Assembly (NCBI RefSeq): GCF_001886955.1
Contig: NZ_CP016804.1
Span: 1,550,001 to 1,614,000 of the forward strand
DNA from: Halodesulfurarchaeum formicicum
GTDB lineage: Archaea > Halobacteriota > Halobacteria > Halobacteriales > Halobacteriaceae
Reading direction: 5' to 3'
Length of the DNA: 64,000 nt
Shown: positions 44,089 through 53,062 of the stretch, piece by piece
Layout: every line of letters begins with the position of its first letter
Numbering within the stretch: position 1 is the stretch's first letter
Notes under the pieces: model-generated
What the model saw: only the letters and a program-made list of their open reading frames with translations
Told to the model about the DNA's origin: nothing
Database searches by the model: none
Translations under genes and position numbers: made by a program

Positions 44089-44205
44089 CTACTCGACTGG
44101 CCGGGCGCAGTTCCGAAGCCGTCCCGAACACGCCGGACAGACTCGGGCTCCGGGATCGGTGACCGTTCGCCCACACTGGTAGCACTCGTAGCGATCAGCT
44201 TCCAT
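44089..44205 (-). CDS. 38-residue zinc-ribbon microprotein
   Basis: This short minus-strand frame encodes MEADRYECYQCGRTV then GARVCPACSGRLRNCARPVE. The two C-x-x-C knuckles (C8/C11 and C23/C26) make a zinc ribbon, as in the rubrerythrin-like small proteins common in haloarchaea. It sits tail to tail with the NUDIX gene and shares its upstream gap with the divergent prenyltransferase. The zinc-binding pattern makes it more convincing than chance. Confidence 0.7.
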   Translation of the reverse strand: MEADRYECYQCGRTVTDPGARVCPACSGRLRNCARPVE

Positions 44206-44304
44206 ACCCGACTCGTCGAGTCCTTCAGTATTAATCATGTCGTTCCGGTAGTTGCCCCCTGCCGGATGGGAAACCGTTAATCGCCACAGCCCCCAAAATC
44301 GAGC

Positions 44305-45216
44305 ATGGAAACGTTATCCGCGACGGATCGCGTCCAGGGCTATCTCCAGGTGGCCCGGGCCCCGTTTCTGGCGCTCCCGGTGACGCTAATCCTCCTGGGT
44401 TCGGCAGCGGCCGTCGTCGCCGGCGGGTTCGACCCGGTGGCGGCGATCCTGGCGTTCGTGGGCCTGCTCTCCCTGCACGTCTCGATCAACGCCCGCAACG
44501 AGTACCGTGACTACCAGTCCGGAGTGGACCACGAAACCGACCCGACCCCGTTCAGCGGCGGCAGCAAGACCCTGCCCGAGGGCGAACTCGAACCAGTCGC
44601 AGCCAAACGCCTGGCGACGGTCACCGCCGGGATCGGGGCCGTCATCGGGGGCTACTTCATCGTCGAGGTCGGCCTGTTGCTCGTTCCGATCACGATCGTC
44701 GGCGCGATCAGCGTGCTCTTCTACACGAGCCACCTGACCCGCTATGGCCTGGGCGAACTCTTCGCCGGGCTCGGACTGGGTGGGCTGCCGGTGCTCGGCA
44801 CGGGACTGGTCCAGGTCGGGTCGATCACGCCCGAAATGGTCGTGGCCAGCGTCCCGGCGACGCTTTTGACCTTCAACCTGCTCCTGCTCAACGAGTTCCC
44901 GGACGTGGCGGCCGACCGACGTGGCGATCGACAAAACCTGATTCACCGGCTGGGCCGGTCGGCGGCGGGCTGGATCTACGTCATCGCCGGGCTTGGTGTG
45001 CCACTCGCGATCGTCGCCGGCTGGGCGGCTGGGATCTTTCCGGCCTGGGGACTGCTCGGGATTCTTCCGTCACTGTTACTCGCTCGACCGGCCCGCTGGG
45101 CCATCACCGAACCGGACACCGACCTCCCGGTCGGGGCCCAGCGTGACAACGTCCTCTGGATCCTGGCGACGAACACGGTCCTCGCGCTGGGACTGATCGT
45201 GCCCAGTGTCCTCTAG
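44305..45216 (+). CDS. UbiA/MenA-family prenyltransferase
   Basis: The 303-residue membrane protein has about eight or nine helices and the first Asp-rich motif in NARNEYRDYQSGVDHETDP (about 60-78). The second active-site region is NEFPDVAADRRGDRQNL. The N-x-x-x-D and D-x-x-x-D patterns match the MenA branch, so it may prenylate the menaquinone precursor 1,4-dihydroxy-2-naphthoate. Other UbiA substrates such as archaeal lipids cannot be excluded. Confidence 0.85.
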   Translation: METLSATDRVQGYLQVARAPFLALPVTLILLGSAAAVVAGGFDPVAAILAFVGLLSLHVSINARNEYRDYQSGVDHETDPTPFSGGSKTLPEGELEPVAAKRLATVTAGIGAVIGGYFIVEVGLLLVPITIVGAISVLFYTSHLTRYGLGELFAGLGLGGLPVLGTGLVQVGSITPEMVVASVPATLLTFNLLLLNEFPDVAADRRGDRQNLIHRLGRSAAGWIYVIAGLGVPLAIVAGWAAGIFPAWGLLGILPSLLLARPARWAITEPDTDLPVGAQRDNVLWILATNTVLALGLIVPSVL

Positions 45217-46493
45217 TCCTCCGCGAGGATTTCGAGCCCGCGATTCGTGACCGCATCGGGATTCAGCCCCACCTCTTCGAGGAAGTTCTCGTACTCCCGT
45301 TCGCACTGTTCGGCGGCTTTCTGTCGCTCCGAAGCTCGATCACAGAGTTCGATGAGGTTCTCCGGCACGTCGTTCTGGTAGACGATCCAGTGGTTGACCA
45401 GGTCGCTCATCCGCCGGATCGGACTGGTGAAGTGCCCGTAGATCTCGAAGTTCAACGCGTGATGGCCGCCGAAGGGGTCGTTCATGTACTTCGCCCGGGG
45501 CATGACCTTCATGACCGCCCACTGGATCTTGCCGAGCTGGCGCTCGGGGGCCTGCTCCAGGGTCGCGTTGACTGCCTTCCGCGGGTCGTCCCAGGAATCC
45601 CCGGGGATGGAGACCCCATCCAGTTCCTGAATCTCCCGCAGCGCCTCGTCCCACTCGTCGGGCGAGGGCTGGGGGTGAACGCGATAGACGGCCTCGACCC
45701 CGCGATTCCACATCAACTCGTGGGTCACGGCCTTGTTGGCCTTGAGCATCGCCTCCTCGATGATCGTGTGGGCCTTGTCCCGGCGGGGATTCAACACGAG
45801 TGAGCCATCTGCCTTCCGCTGTTCGTGTAGCTGGTCGGTGACCTCCCAGACCAGTTCGATCTCGTCGTGAAGTGCTGCATCCGGGTCCGCCAGCCGATCG
45901 ACGGCCTCCGTGTAGGTGAGCCGGGCGTCACTCTGGATGACCGACTTGTAGATCTCGATGTCCTCGAAGGAGAGGGTTTCCTTGTCGAGGTGCATCTCGA
46001 CGGTGTGGGCAAGGCGATCCTCCTCGGCGACGAGTGAGCAGACCGTCTCGGCGAGGATCGGCGGCAGCATGTGGACGGTATGCCCCGGGAGATAGACCGT
46101 GTTCCCCCGTCGCAGCGCCTCCTCCCACATGGCCGTCCCCGGGCGGACGTAGTGGGTCACGTCGGCGATGTGCACCCAGAGGACGAACTCGTCGTCCCGC
46201 TCCTCGATCGAGAGCGCGTCGTCGAAGTCCTGGGCGTCGATCGGGTCCGTCGTCCAGGTCGTCATGTCCCGCAGGTCGGTTCGCGTTTCGAGTTCGGATT
46301 CGACCTCGGGCTGGACGTCGTCGGTGATCTCGTCGGCCTCCTCCCGGACGGCCGCCGGGAACCCTTCGGGGATCTCGAACTTCTCGAAGAGGTCCTCGCG
46401 TTTCGCGGCGAGTCGATCCGCGAGATCCGGGCTGATCTCGACCGGTCCCTGCCCCTCGGCAGTGCCCGCCTCGGCCTGCTGGTCCGTCGTCAT
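45213..46493 (-). CDS. RNB-domain (RNase II/R-type) ribonuclease
   Basis: The 426-residue protein has the RNB catalytic site TDPIDAQDFDDALSIEER (metal-binding aspartates, about 82-99), VHIADVTHYVRPGTAMWEEA, NTVYLPG, and later HHALNFEIYGHFTSPIRRMSDL. It is a 3'-to-5' exoribonuclease, shorter than bacterial RNase R because cold-shock and S1 domains are missing. It overlaps the prenyltransferase 3' end by 4 bases. Confidence 0.93.
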   Translation of the reverse strand: MTTDQQAEAGTAEGQGPVEISPDLADRLAAKREDLFEKFEIPEGFPAAVREEADEITDDVQPEVESELETRTDLRDMTTWTTDPIDAQDFDDALSIEERDDEFVLWVHIADVTHYVRPGTAMWEEALRRGNTVYLPGHTVHMLPPILAETVCSLVAEEDRLAHTVEMHLDKETLSFEDIEIYKSVIQSDARLTYTEAVDRLADPDAALHDEIELVWEVTDQLHEQRKADGSLVLNPRRDKAHTIIEEAMLKANKAVTHELMWNRGVEAVYRVHPQPSPDEWDEALREIQELDGVSIPGDSWDDPRKAVNATLEQAPERQLGKIQWAVMKVMPRAKYMNDPFGGHHALNFEIYGHFTSPIRRMSDLVNHWIVYQNDVPENLIELCDRASERQKAAEQCEREYENFLEEVGLNPDAVTNRGLEILAED

Positions 46494-46580
46494 GGGTTTG
46501 GGTACACGAAGCCAGCAGTTAGTCCTATTGGCCGCCCGCCGAGCGGGTCAATTAAGTACGGACCGGGCCGAGTCCCGGAT

Positions 46581-47060
46581 ATGGAAGTTTCGTCCCGCCA
46601 TCACCTCCGGAGCGACGAAGTGGCGGCCATCGAGGACACGCTGGCGAACACCCTCGGGATCGAGGTCACCGCCGAAGCCTTCGAACTGGCAGAACTGGCA
46701 GATGCTGACTTCGACGTGGGCCTCATCGACGGCGACGCCCTCGTGTGGTATCCCGACGACGAGCCGTTTCTCACGGTCAAGGGCGCGAACGTCTACGAAC
46801 CGACAAATCACCTCGTGACCGTCGACACCGGGGCGATCTCCTTCGTGAGCGACGGCGCGGACGTGATGCGCCCGGGGATCACCGAGGCCGACCCCGACAT
46901 CGAGGCTGGGGATCTGGTCATCATCGTCGAGGAGACCCACGGCAAGGCCCTGGCGATCGGGCGTGCACTGACCGACGGCGAGGACATGGTCGGCGAGGCC
47001 GGGAAGGTCGTCGAGTCATTACACCACGTCGGCGACGAACTCTTCGAGTTCGAAGTGTGA
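46581..47060 (+). CDS. PUA-domain RNA-binding protein
   Basis: The 159-residue protein has a short N-terminal domain (about 1-75) and a PUA domain (about 76-155, NHLVTVDTGAISFVSDGADVMRPGI and GDLVIIVEETHGKALAIGRAL). PUA domains bind structured RNA. The ATG 46581 (MEVSSRHHLRSDEV) matches archaeal homologues; the long frame upstream is a shadow. It is followed closely by sepF. Confidence 0.9.
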   Translation: MEVSSRHHLRSDEVAAIEDTLANTLGIEVTAEAFELAELADADFDVGLIDGDALVWYPDDEPFLTVKGANVYEPTNHLVTVDTGAISFVSDGADVMRPGITEADPDIEAGDLVIIVEETHGKALAIGRALTDGEDMVGEAGKVVESLHHVGDELFEFEV

Positions 47061-47102
47061 CGAGGGGAAACACTATTGCCCGCCCCGGGGCATCCTGTTG
47101 AC

Positions 47103-47453
47103 ATGGGATTCATGGATCGCATCCTCGGGGGCGAAAGCCGGAGTACCGGGGACTACGTGGAACTGGACCTGGAGGACGTGGCCGCCGACGCGGAGACGAA
47201 GATGCAACTTCACATCGCCGAGATCGACGGCCAGGAGGACGTGATCGCGATCAAGGACGCCGTCTACGACGGGGACCTCGTCGTCGCGGAGATCACCCGG
47301 CTGCGCACCGAGGACCCGACCATCGATCACGCGATCGACGAACTCCGGGAGACCGCAAAGGAGGTCGGCGGCGACATCGTCAAGAAGGGCGACGACCAGA
47401 TCATCATCACGCCGACCGGCGTGGGCATCAGCCGAGAAAAGCTCAACCGCTAA
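47103..47453 (+). CDS. sepF: Cell division protein SepF (archaeal)
   Basis: The 116-residue protein starts MGFMDRILGGESRS, an amphipathic membrane-targeting helix. A SepF domain (about 25-110) follows, ending KGDDQIIITPTGVGISREKL. In haloarchaea SepF anchors FtsZ to the membrane. The ATG at 47103 keeps the amphipathic helix at the N-terminus. The stop abuts the convergent stop at 47454. Confidence 0.92.
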   Translation: MGFMDRILGGESRSTGDYVELDLEDVAADAETKMQLHIAEIDGQEDVIAIKDAVYDGDLVVAEITRLRTEDPTIDHAIDELRETAKEVGGDIVKKGDDQIIITPTGVGISREKLNR

Positions 47454-47846
47454 TCAGACTTCTTCGGGGACGTCGTCGGAGTCCTCGACGGTCCGCTTCA
47501 TCGATTCGCGGCGGGACTTGGCGTCCCGGCCGGTGACTTCGAGCAGGAACTCGTTTTTCAGGTCGACAGCCTCGGCGGCCGCGTCGGCCTGCCCGGCCGC
47601 GATGACCTCCTCGGCCGGTCGCTCATCGAAGTGGACCGCAAGCCGGTCCTTCTTGGAACCGTAATCGGATCGGCCGGCCAAAATGCGGTCGAAGACCGGG
47701 TTCGACGGGTCCTCGACGACGTACATTTCGACGCCTTCGAACTCCTCGGTGCCCGCGACCGGGCCGAAGTACTCCTCGATTTTCGCCTGCAGGTCCGGCA
47801 CTCGCTCTTCGAGGTACTCCCCCCGACGCATCTTGTACTCCTTCAT
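47454..47846 (-). CDS. Conserved haloarchaeal protein (DUF5611-like)
   Basis: The 130-residue protein starts MKEYKMRRGEYLEERVPDLQ and contains VFDRILAGRSDYGSKKDRLAVHF. By recall it matches DUF5611, a TBP-like or single-stranded-DNA-binding-like fold of unknown role. The longer frame across 48 kb is an antisense shadow and was left out. It lies 37 bases downstream of the zinc-ribbon protein gene. Confidence 0.75.
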   Translation of the reverse strand: MKEYKMRRGEYLEERVPDLQAKIEEYFGPVAGTEEFEGVEMYVVEDPSNPVFDRILAGRSDYGSKKDRLAVHFDERPAEEVIAAGQADAAAEAVDLKNEFLLEVTGRDAKSRRESMKRTVEDSDDVPEEV

Positions 47847-47883
47847 GCTGAGGAAATCGGCTTTGATGGGTAAAACGCCTTCG

Positions 47884-49029
47884 TCACCGGCGTCCGGCGA
47901 GGTAGCCGCGATGGCACTCCGGACAGATGTCCCCGGCCCGCAGCGAGGAGCCGGGCCCCTCCGTGAAGCCACATTCGGGGCATTCGAGGGACTGGGCCGG
48001 CGAATCTGGGTCTTCGTCGACCTCGAGTGGCCCTTCGCTCGTGATCCCGCTTGGGCCACGATTCCCGCTTGCGGGTTCGGCGGCCGCCGACTCGCTCTGG
48101 GTGTCGAACTGGAAGGCGGGGTCGTCGTCGGCGGGTGGCTCCTCGTCCCCGGGTGGACTGGCCGACCAACCGCCCGTCTCGGCCGCCGCGTCTGTCGCTG
48201 CTTCCTGGTCGGCCGCTGGCCAGTCTCCCGTCCCTTCGATCGGTGACTCGTCGGTCTCGGCCGTGGCCGCACTGGGTTCGGCCTCGTCGCCTGCCCCGGT
48301 CTCGCCGTCGGGTTCGGCCGGCGTGTCCGTCGCTTCGGTCGTGGATTCGGCCGCCGCGGTCGTCTCCGTCGGCGTGTCGGTCGCCGTCTCGGAGTCGGCT
48401 GGCCCGGACGCCTCGGCCGGATCCGTCGGTTCGGCCATCGATTCCTCCGTTTCCGTCCCGAACATGGAGGCCGGTTCGGCCGTATCCGCGGTTGCATCTG
48501 CGGGTTCGTCCTCGATGACGACGCCGGTGTCCTCGGACTCCACCGTGTCCACTTCCTCGACCGATTCGGGGGACGCCGGCTCGGAATCGTCCGGTTCCGT
48601 CGTCGCTTCGTCGGGGCCCGCTGAGTCGTCCAGGATGACCGCGTCCTCGCCCTCGGCGATCGATTCGTCCGTGTCTGTCTCGACGGACGGTTCGGTGTCG
48701 GTGATCGATTCGTCCGTGTCCGCCTCGACGGACGGTTCGGCCTCGGCGTCCTCGACGAGCTCGGAGACGTCGACTGCCGTGTCCGCCTCGGCTTCTGCGG
48801 ACTCGGAGACGGGGGCCGGTTCCGATTCTGGCTCCGGTTCGGGTTCCGAATCCGCCGCTCCGAGGTGTCTGACCTCCGTATTCTCCGAGATGACCTGTTC
48901 GGCACCACAGCGGTCACACGTCTTGATCTTCCGGATCGTGACCACCGCCTCGTCCCCCCGTTGCTCGCGGTCGCGCTCGGTCACCGGTTCCCCGAAGGCG
49001 TGACCCAGCAGTGAACACCTGAGACCCAT
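47884..49029 (-). CDS. Zinc-ribbon protein with long acidic linker (DUF7093-like)
   Basis: The 381-residue protein has an N-terminal zinc ribbon (MGLRCSLLGHAFG and CDRCGAEQVISE, about 1-50) and a C-terminal one (CPECGFTEG and ICPECHRGYLAGRR, about 345-380). Between them are nearly 290 residues of Glu/Asp/Ser/Thr/Ala repeats. The linker should be disordered. By recall it is like haloarchaeal DUF7093. It may bridge two nucleic-acid or protein partners. Role unknown. Confidence 0.8.
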   Translation of the reverse strand: MGLRCSLLGHAFGEPVTERDREQRGDEAVVTIRKIKTCDRCGAEQVISENTEVRHLGAADSEPEPEPESEPAPVSESAEAEADTAVDVSELVEDAEAEPSVEADTDESITDTEPSVETDTDESIAEGEDAVILDDSAGPDEATTEPDDSEPASPESVEEVDTVESEDTGVVIEDEPADATADTAEPASMFGTETEESMAEPTDPAEASGPADSETATDTPTETTAAAESTTEATDTPAEPDGETGAGDEAEPSAATAETDESPIEGTGDWPAADQEAATDAAAETGGWSASPPGDEEPPADDDPAFQFDTQSESAAAEPASGNRGPSGITSEGPLEVDEDPDSPAQSLECPECGFTEGPGSSLRAGDICPECHRGYLAGRR

Positions 49030-49119
49030 TGGCGCGTGATTTCCGGTCCACCCGCAAAAGGGTACCGCTCAGCCACCGCGGCCCGACTACCTAAGGCAAG
49101 GGCTAGCGTAGGAGCGGGC

Positions 49120-49413
49120 ATGAAGCTCCGCCGGGAGCATCGAGACCGCGAGGAGACCGAAGTGGCCGTCCTCCAGGCCCTCGCCGACCGCCACGAGGAG
49201 GGAATGACCGTCTTCGAACTGCGATCGATCGTGGGGGCCGACATCGACGACCTGGAGGCCGCCCTCTCGGGATTGCAGTCCGCGGGGCTCGTCTCGATCG
49301 ACGACGGGAAGGAGCGACCGGTCTTCGTGGTGGCCGAGTCGGCGATCGAAGCCGAAACGGGCGAACCCGAACCCGGATTTTTCGAGTGGCTCCGGGAGCT
49401 GATCGGGTTCTAG
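49120..49413 (+). CDS. Small winged-helix protein (DUF6432-like)
   Basis: The 97-residue protein begins MKLRREHRDREETEVAVLQA and has a helix-turn-helix around MTVFELRSIVGADIDDLEAA. A short beta wing and a C-terminal helix (PGFFEWLRELIGF) follow. By recall it matches haloarchaeal DUF6432. It could be a small regulator. It overlaps the convergent FAD reductase gene by 4 bases. Confidence 0.75.
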   Translation: MKLRREHRDREETEVAVLQALADRHEEGMTVFELRSIVGADIDDLEAALSGLQSAGLVSIDDGKERPVFVVAESAIEAETGEPEPGFFEWLRELIGF

Positions 49414-50486
49414 CCCCGAAACAGGGTCGTGAGTGCGTCTTTCGAGAAAAGCGAGGAGGGTTCGTCCATGTGCACGTCGATCTCGCCGGCGAGTGTCGAC
49501 AGTCCCAGTCGGGCCAGCGGGTCCGGAAGCGAGTAGGCCCGTCTGAGCCACCGCCCCAGTCGGATCTCGGTCCCGAGTTCGGCCCGCCAGGCCCGCTCGT
49601 AGGCGGTCGTGTCCAGGGCTGACGGATCGAGTTTTCGAGCGGCGATCTCGGCGGCCCGAAGCCCGTAGAGGATGCCGCCCCCAGTGAACGGTTTGGTCTG
49701 GCCCGCCGCATCGCCCAGCAGGATCGCCCGGTCCGTGTGCACCCGCTCGGGCGGCCCGATCGGGATATGCCCCCCGAAGCGCTCGCCGTCTGGTACACCA
49801 TGCCCGGCCAGTCGATTGTCGAGGTGGTCGACCACATCGTAACCGGGCGGGCCCGCGAGGCCGTACTCGACGCCGGCGTCCCCCCGGGGAATGCGCCAGG
49901 CGAAAAATCCTGGAACCGTCAGGTAGACGTCGACGTGGTCGGCGTGGTCCGGTTCGGGCACGTGACGCAGTGTGCCCACGAGGAACCGCTCCGGCTCTGG
50001 CAGCCCGAGTTCACGCCTGACCGTCGACTGTGGGCCGTCGGCCCCGACGACCATCGCGGCCTCCACGCGTTCGACACCGTCGGGGCCACGAACGGTGAGT
50101 GAGACGCTCTCGGGCCCTTCCTCGACGGCTGTCACGAGGTGATTCGTTCGAATTTCGGCCCCGGCCTCGGCGGCCAACTCCACCAGCAGTCGGTCCAGGT
50201 CGACCCGATCGATCGCATTCGAGATGGGCTCGTCCCGGTAGAACAGATAGCCGTCGTCCTCGGGAGCGACGTGAAAGCGAGCCCCGCGGATCTCGTGCTG
50301 CCGGAGTCGATCCGGGGCCGCATCGGGCAGGAACTCCCAGAGGTCGCGGCTCACGTGCCCGGAGCAGGCGAGTGGCTCGCCGACCGAGCCACGCTCGAAC
50401 GCGACGACGGACTGACCCTGCTGGGCCGCGCGGCGGGCGTAGTGGGCCCCCGCAGGCCCCAGCCCGACGACGGCGACGTCGATCAT
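49410..50486 (-). CDS. Geranylgeranyl reductase-family FAD oxidoreductase
   Basis: The 358-residue protein has a Rossmann FAD motif at the start (VVGLGPAGAHYARRAAQQG), GADGPQSTVRRELGL in the middle and LLGDAAGQTKPFTGGGI near 255. This is the layout of archaeal geranylgeranyl reductases that saturate lipid side chains. Haloarchaea carry several paralogues, so this may act on menaquinone or another polyprenyl. Confidence 0.85.
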   Translation of the reverse strand: MIDVAVVGLGPAGAHYARRAAQQGQSVVAFERGSVGEPLACSGHVSRDLWEFLPDAAPDRLRQHEIRGARFHVAPEDDGYLFYRDEPISNAIDRVDLDRLLVELAAEAGAEIRTNHLVTAVEEGPESVSLTVRGPDGVERVEAAMVVGADGPQSTVRRELGLPEPERFLVGTLRHVPEPDHADHVDVYLTVPGFFAWRIPRGDAGVEYGLAGPPGYDVVDHLDNRLAGHGVPDGERFGGHIPIGPPERVHTDRAILLGDAAGQTKPFTGGGILYGLRAAEIAARKLDPSALDTTAYERAWRAELGTEIRLGRWLRRAYSLPDPLARLGLSTLAGEIDVHMDEPSSLFSKDALTTLFRG

Positions 50487-50529
50487 ACCCGGCCTACCCG
50501 GTCACGGGCAAAATCCCTTGTGCCCACGA

Positions 50530-51849
50530 TCACTCTCGCCGTGACTGCTCGGTCCGGAGGACGGCCCGATCCGGGAGATCCGGATCCGGCTCGCGGCCCA
50601 GCGTGACAAAACGCTCGGTGCGCGTGAGTTCTTCCGGCGTGGGATTTGGCTTCTGAATGGGTTCGAACTCGACGCTCACGCCCTCGGGTTCGGCCGCGAT
50701 GCGGACGGCGCTGAGCTGGTAGGTCGGGTAGAAGACCGACGGGAGGATGCCAATGACGCCCTCGCGACGGTGGAGTCGTTTGAGCCACGTGCCGGTGTTG
50801 ACCAGCAGGCCGTCCTCGACTGGGCGAATCGACGGGCGGTGAGTGTGGCCATAGCAGAAGATCCGCGTGTCGGGTTTGGCCTCGAAGACGGCCCGGGCCG
50901 CGTCTTCGTAGGGCTCGACCGTGTTGACGGTCAGATCGGTCTCGAAGACGCCAAAGCGGTTGACGGTTTGCCTGACGTCTCGCCGGAGGAAGTAAAGCGG
51001 GATGCCGACGAGCAAGAGCAGGCCCGCGACGGCCACGTTGACCGCGAGGAGAAACCAGATCGCAGTGCCGGCAGTCCCGAGCTGGCCCAGCGCGGTCGTG
51101 GTCCACTCCACGGGCCAGGACCAGATCCCGACGAGATCCAGGCCGGCCAGCACCGCGAGAACGGCGCTGATGTTGAAAAGCAGGAGAAACGGGACCAGCG
51201 CGTAGCGGATCAGCGGGTTCATCTCACGATAGAAGTACTTCGAGATCAGCCAGGCCGGGATCCGCTCGGTGGGCGTGACCGCCTGGACGTCCTTGAGCCA
51301 GTTGAACCGCCCCCGGTCGGAGAGCCGGCCCGCGCGGCTGGTGACGAGGGTGTTGAAGTAGTAGCCAAGGGGGCTCGCGTGGGGATTGCCCCAGTCCTCG
51401 ATCCGGTTGTTCGGGTCCTGCTGGTGGCCGTGTTCGAAGTGAATGCGGGTCTCGCCCACCACGCGCTCGATGGACTGCTCGACCACCAGATCGACGTTGT
51501 AGGCCGCAAAGCGCTCGACGTACGCCTCGTGAGCCGCGAGTTCGTGGTCGTGATTGCCCGGCACCAGGGTGATCGGGATGTTGGCTCCGGTCTCGCGTAG
51601 CTGTTCGAAGAGGGTCGGGTACCGCTCTTCGAGGGCCTCGAACTTCTCGATTCCCTCGATCTCCGTGAACTCCCAGAGTCCGAAGGCGTCGCCGTTGATG
51701 ATCAGCTCGGCGTTTTCCTCTGTGTGGGCCAGTCGGTCGAGAAACGCCAGCAACTCCGGGAGGAACTCGACGGCTTCGAGTTGCTCGTCGCCGCCGATGT
51801 GGAGGTCACTGATGACATAATAGACCCGATCTTCGGCCTCGGCTCCCAT
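50530..51849 (-). CDS. Metallophosphoesterase with two membrane helices
   Basis: The 439-residue protein has calcineurin-type metal-site motifs: SDLHIGG, NGDAFG, GNHDHE, HFEHGHQQD and GHTHRPS. Between the fourth and fifth motifs, about residues 215-300, an insertion contains two hydrophobic helices (LVPFLLLFNISAVLAVLAGL and LLAVNVAVAGLLLLVGIPL). The active site should therefore sit at the membrane face. The family includes UDP-diacylglucosamine hydrolases; the substrate here may be a lipid-linked phosphate. ATG 51849 is preferred; 51876 is possible. Confidence 0.85.
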   Translation of the reverse strand: MGAEAEDRVYYVISDLHIGGDEQLEAVEFLPELLAFLDRLAHTEENAELIINGDAFGLWEFTEIEGIEKFEALEERYPTLFEQLRETGANIPITLVPGNHDHELAAHEAYVERFAAYNVDLVVEQSIERVVGETRIHFEHGHQQDPNNRIEDWGNPHASPLGYYFNTLVTSRAGRLSDRGRFNWLKDVQAVTPTERIPAWLISKYFYREMNPLIRYALVPFLLLFNISAVLAVLAGLDLVGIWSWPVEWTTTALGQLGTAGTAIWFLLAVNVAVAGLLLLVGIPLYFLRRDVRQTVNRFGVFETDLTVNTVEPYEDAARAVFEAKPDTRIFCYGHTHRPSIRPVEDGLLVNTGTWLKRLHRREGVIGILPSVFYPTYQLSAVRIAAEPEGVSVEFEPIQKPNPTPEELTRTERFVTLGREPDPDLPDRAVLRTEQSRRE

Positions 51850-51887
51850 CGTTTCGACCTGCAGTCGACTCCTCAAGTGTGTGTCGG

Positions 51888-52988
51888 CTACTGATCGATG
51901 GTCCCGCCCGCGAGGAAGTGTTCGATCTTGTCCCGGGTGGTGTTCGAGATCTTGACGAACTCGACGATTCGCTCCCCGCCCTGCCGGCGGTCGGCCTCGA
52001 TCTCGATGCTGAGCCCCTGTTCCTCCAGGTGGATGAGCAACTCCCCGACCGCACTGTCACTGCCCCGGACAGTGTGGCGCTCCCCGACGGTCTCGCCCGC
52101 CTCGACGGCCCGGATGGTCTCGACCATCGGTTCGAGGATGGCCTCACCGAGGCCGTGGGCCCGTTCCCGGATCGCCGTCTCGTCCGCGTCGAATTCGACG
52201 GCCTGGAACCCCTCACGGATCAGCCGCGAGAAGAGAAACTCCTGACCGTAGTCGAAGGGGAGGGCAAACGCCGATTCGAGGTCCTGGCGGTGGGTGGCCG
52301 CAGTCGTGTACTTGAGGAGGTCCCGGCCATCCATCGATTGCATGACGATCCCCTCCCGGCCACGGGCGTCGAGTTCCGTGATCGCCTCTCGGATGGATTC
52401 GATGTCCCCGGGGTCGACCACCCCGAACCAGTCCGGCTGGGGAAAGTCAAAGCGCTCGGCGATGGCCCGGCGCTGTTTCACCGGCATCGGCCGGCCAGTC
52501 TCCCGATGTCGCACGTCGAAAACACGCGGTTCCAGGGAGTCGACATCGTACTCGTGGGGCGTGTAGGGGTTCTCCGGGCCGACGAACTCCGCACACAGCA
52601 TGCGGTCGGGATGGGCGGCGAAGAAGGCCTGCAGGTTTAACTGCTCGCGGGCGATTCGTGTCGTGTACGGACAGATCCGCCCGCTCCGGGTGAAGGCCAG
52701 TGGCTCGCCGACGTGGGCGATCCGGACGTTGTACCCATTGAGTTTCTCCTCGATGGCGAGTGGGCCATCGAAGAACGTCGGGACGCCCGGGTCGAGCATG
52801 AGCACGCGAGGCGTGCTGGGATAGCCCCGGACCAGCGTGTCGGCGATACGGACCGTCCCGCGCTCGATGCCACGGGTCGGGCTACCCAGATACGCGTACT
52901 CCAGCCCCCGGTACGTGGCCTCGGTAAACGCCGATCGGACCGCCGAGAGTTCCTCGGGTTCGACCCCGAACAGGGAGGCCTCGTCCAT
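51888..52988 (-). CDS. ATP-dependent RNA ligase (archaeal Rnl3 type)
   Basis: The 366-residue enzyme has the nucleotidyltransferase lysine in EEKLNGYNVRI (about residue 90). Later motifs include LCAEFVGPENPYTPHEY (motif III-like) and REGIVMQSM (motif IV-like). A C-terminal dimerisation-type tail follows, as in Methanothermobacter Rnl. It joins RNA ends, circularises RNA or adenylates ends. The partner PIN gene is divergent at 53063. ATG 52988 is preferred over 52997. Confidence 0.88.
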   Translation of the reverse strand: MDEASLFGVEPEELSAVRSAFTEATYRGLEYAYLGSPTRGIERGTVRIADTLVRGYPSTPRVLMLDPGVPTFFDGPLAIEEKLNGYNVRIAHVGEPLAFTRSGRICPYTTRIAREQLNLQAFFAAHPDRMLCAEFVGPENPYTPHEYDVDSLEPRVFDVRHRETGRPMPVKQRRAIAERFDFPQPDWFGVVDPGDIESIREAITELDARGREGIVMQSMDGRDLLKYTTAATHRQDLESAFALPFDYGQEFLFSRLIREGFQAVEFDADETAIRERAHGLGEAILEPMVETIRAVEAGETVGERHTVRGSDSAVGELLIHLEEQGLSIEIEADRRQGGERIVEFVKISNTTRDKIEHFLAGGTIDQ

Positions 52989-53062
52989 ACCGGTCATACT
53001 CGGTCGGGCACAAAAAGCAGTCCGCCGGTTAAACTTTACCCCCTGGGAGAGAACCCCAACCC

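Noticed and set aside
47847-48917. Long minus-strand frame over the zinc-ribbon gene that continues into the DUF5611-like gene
   Set aside because: Its translation is Arg/Pro/Thr-rich repeats, the shadow of the acidic linker. Only the part from 47846 down is a real gene.
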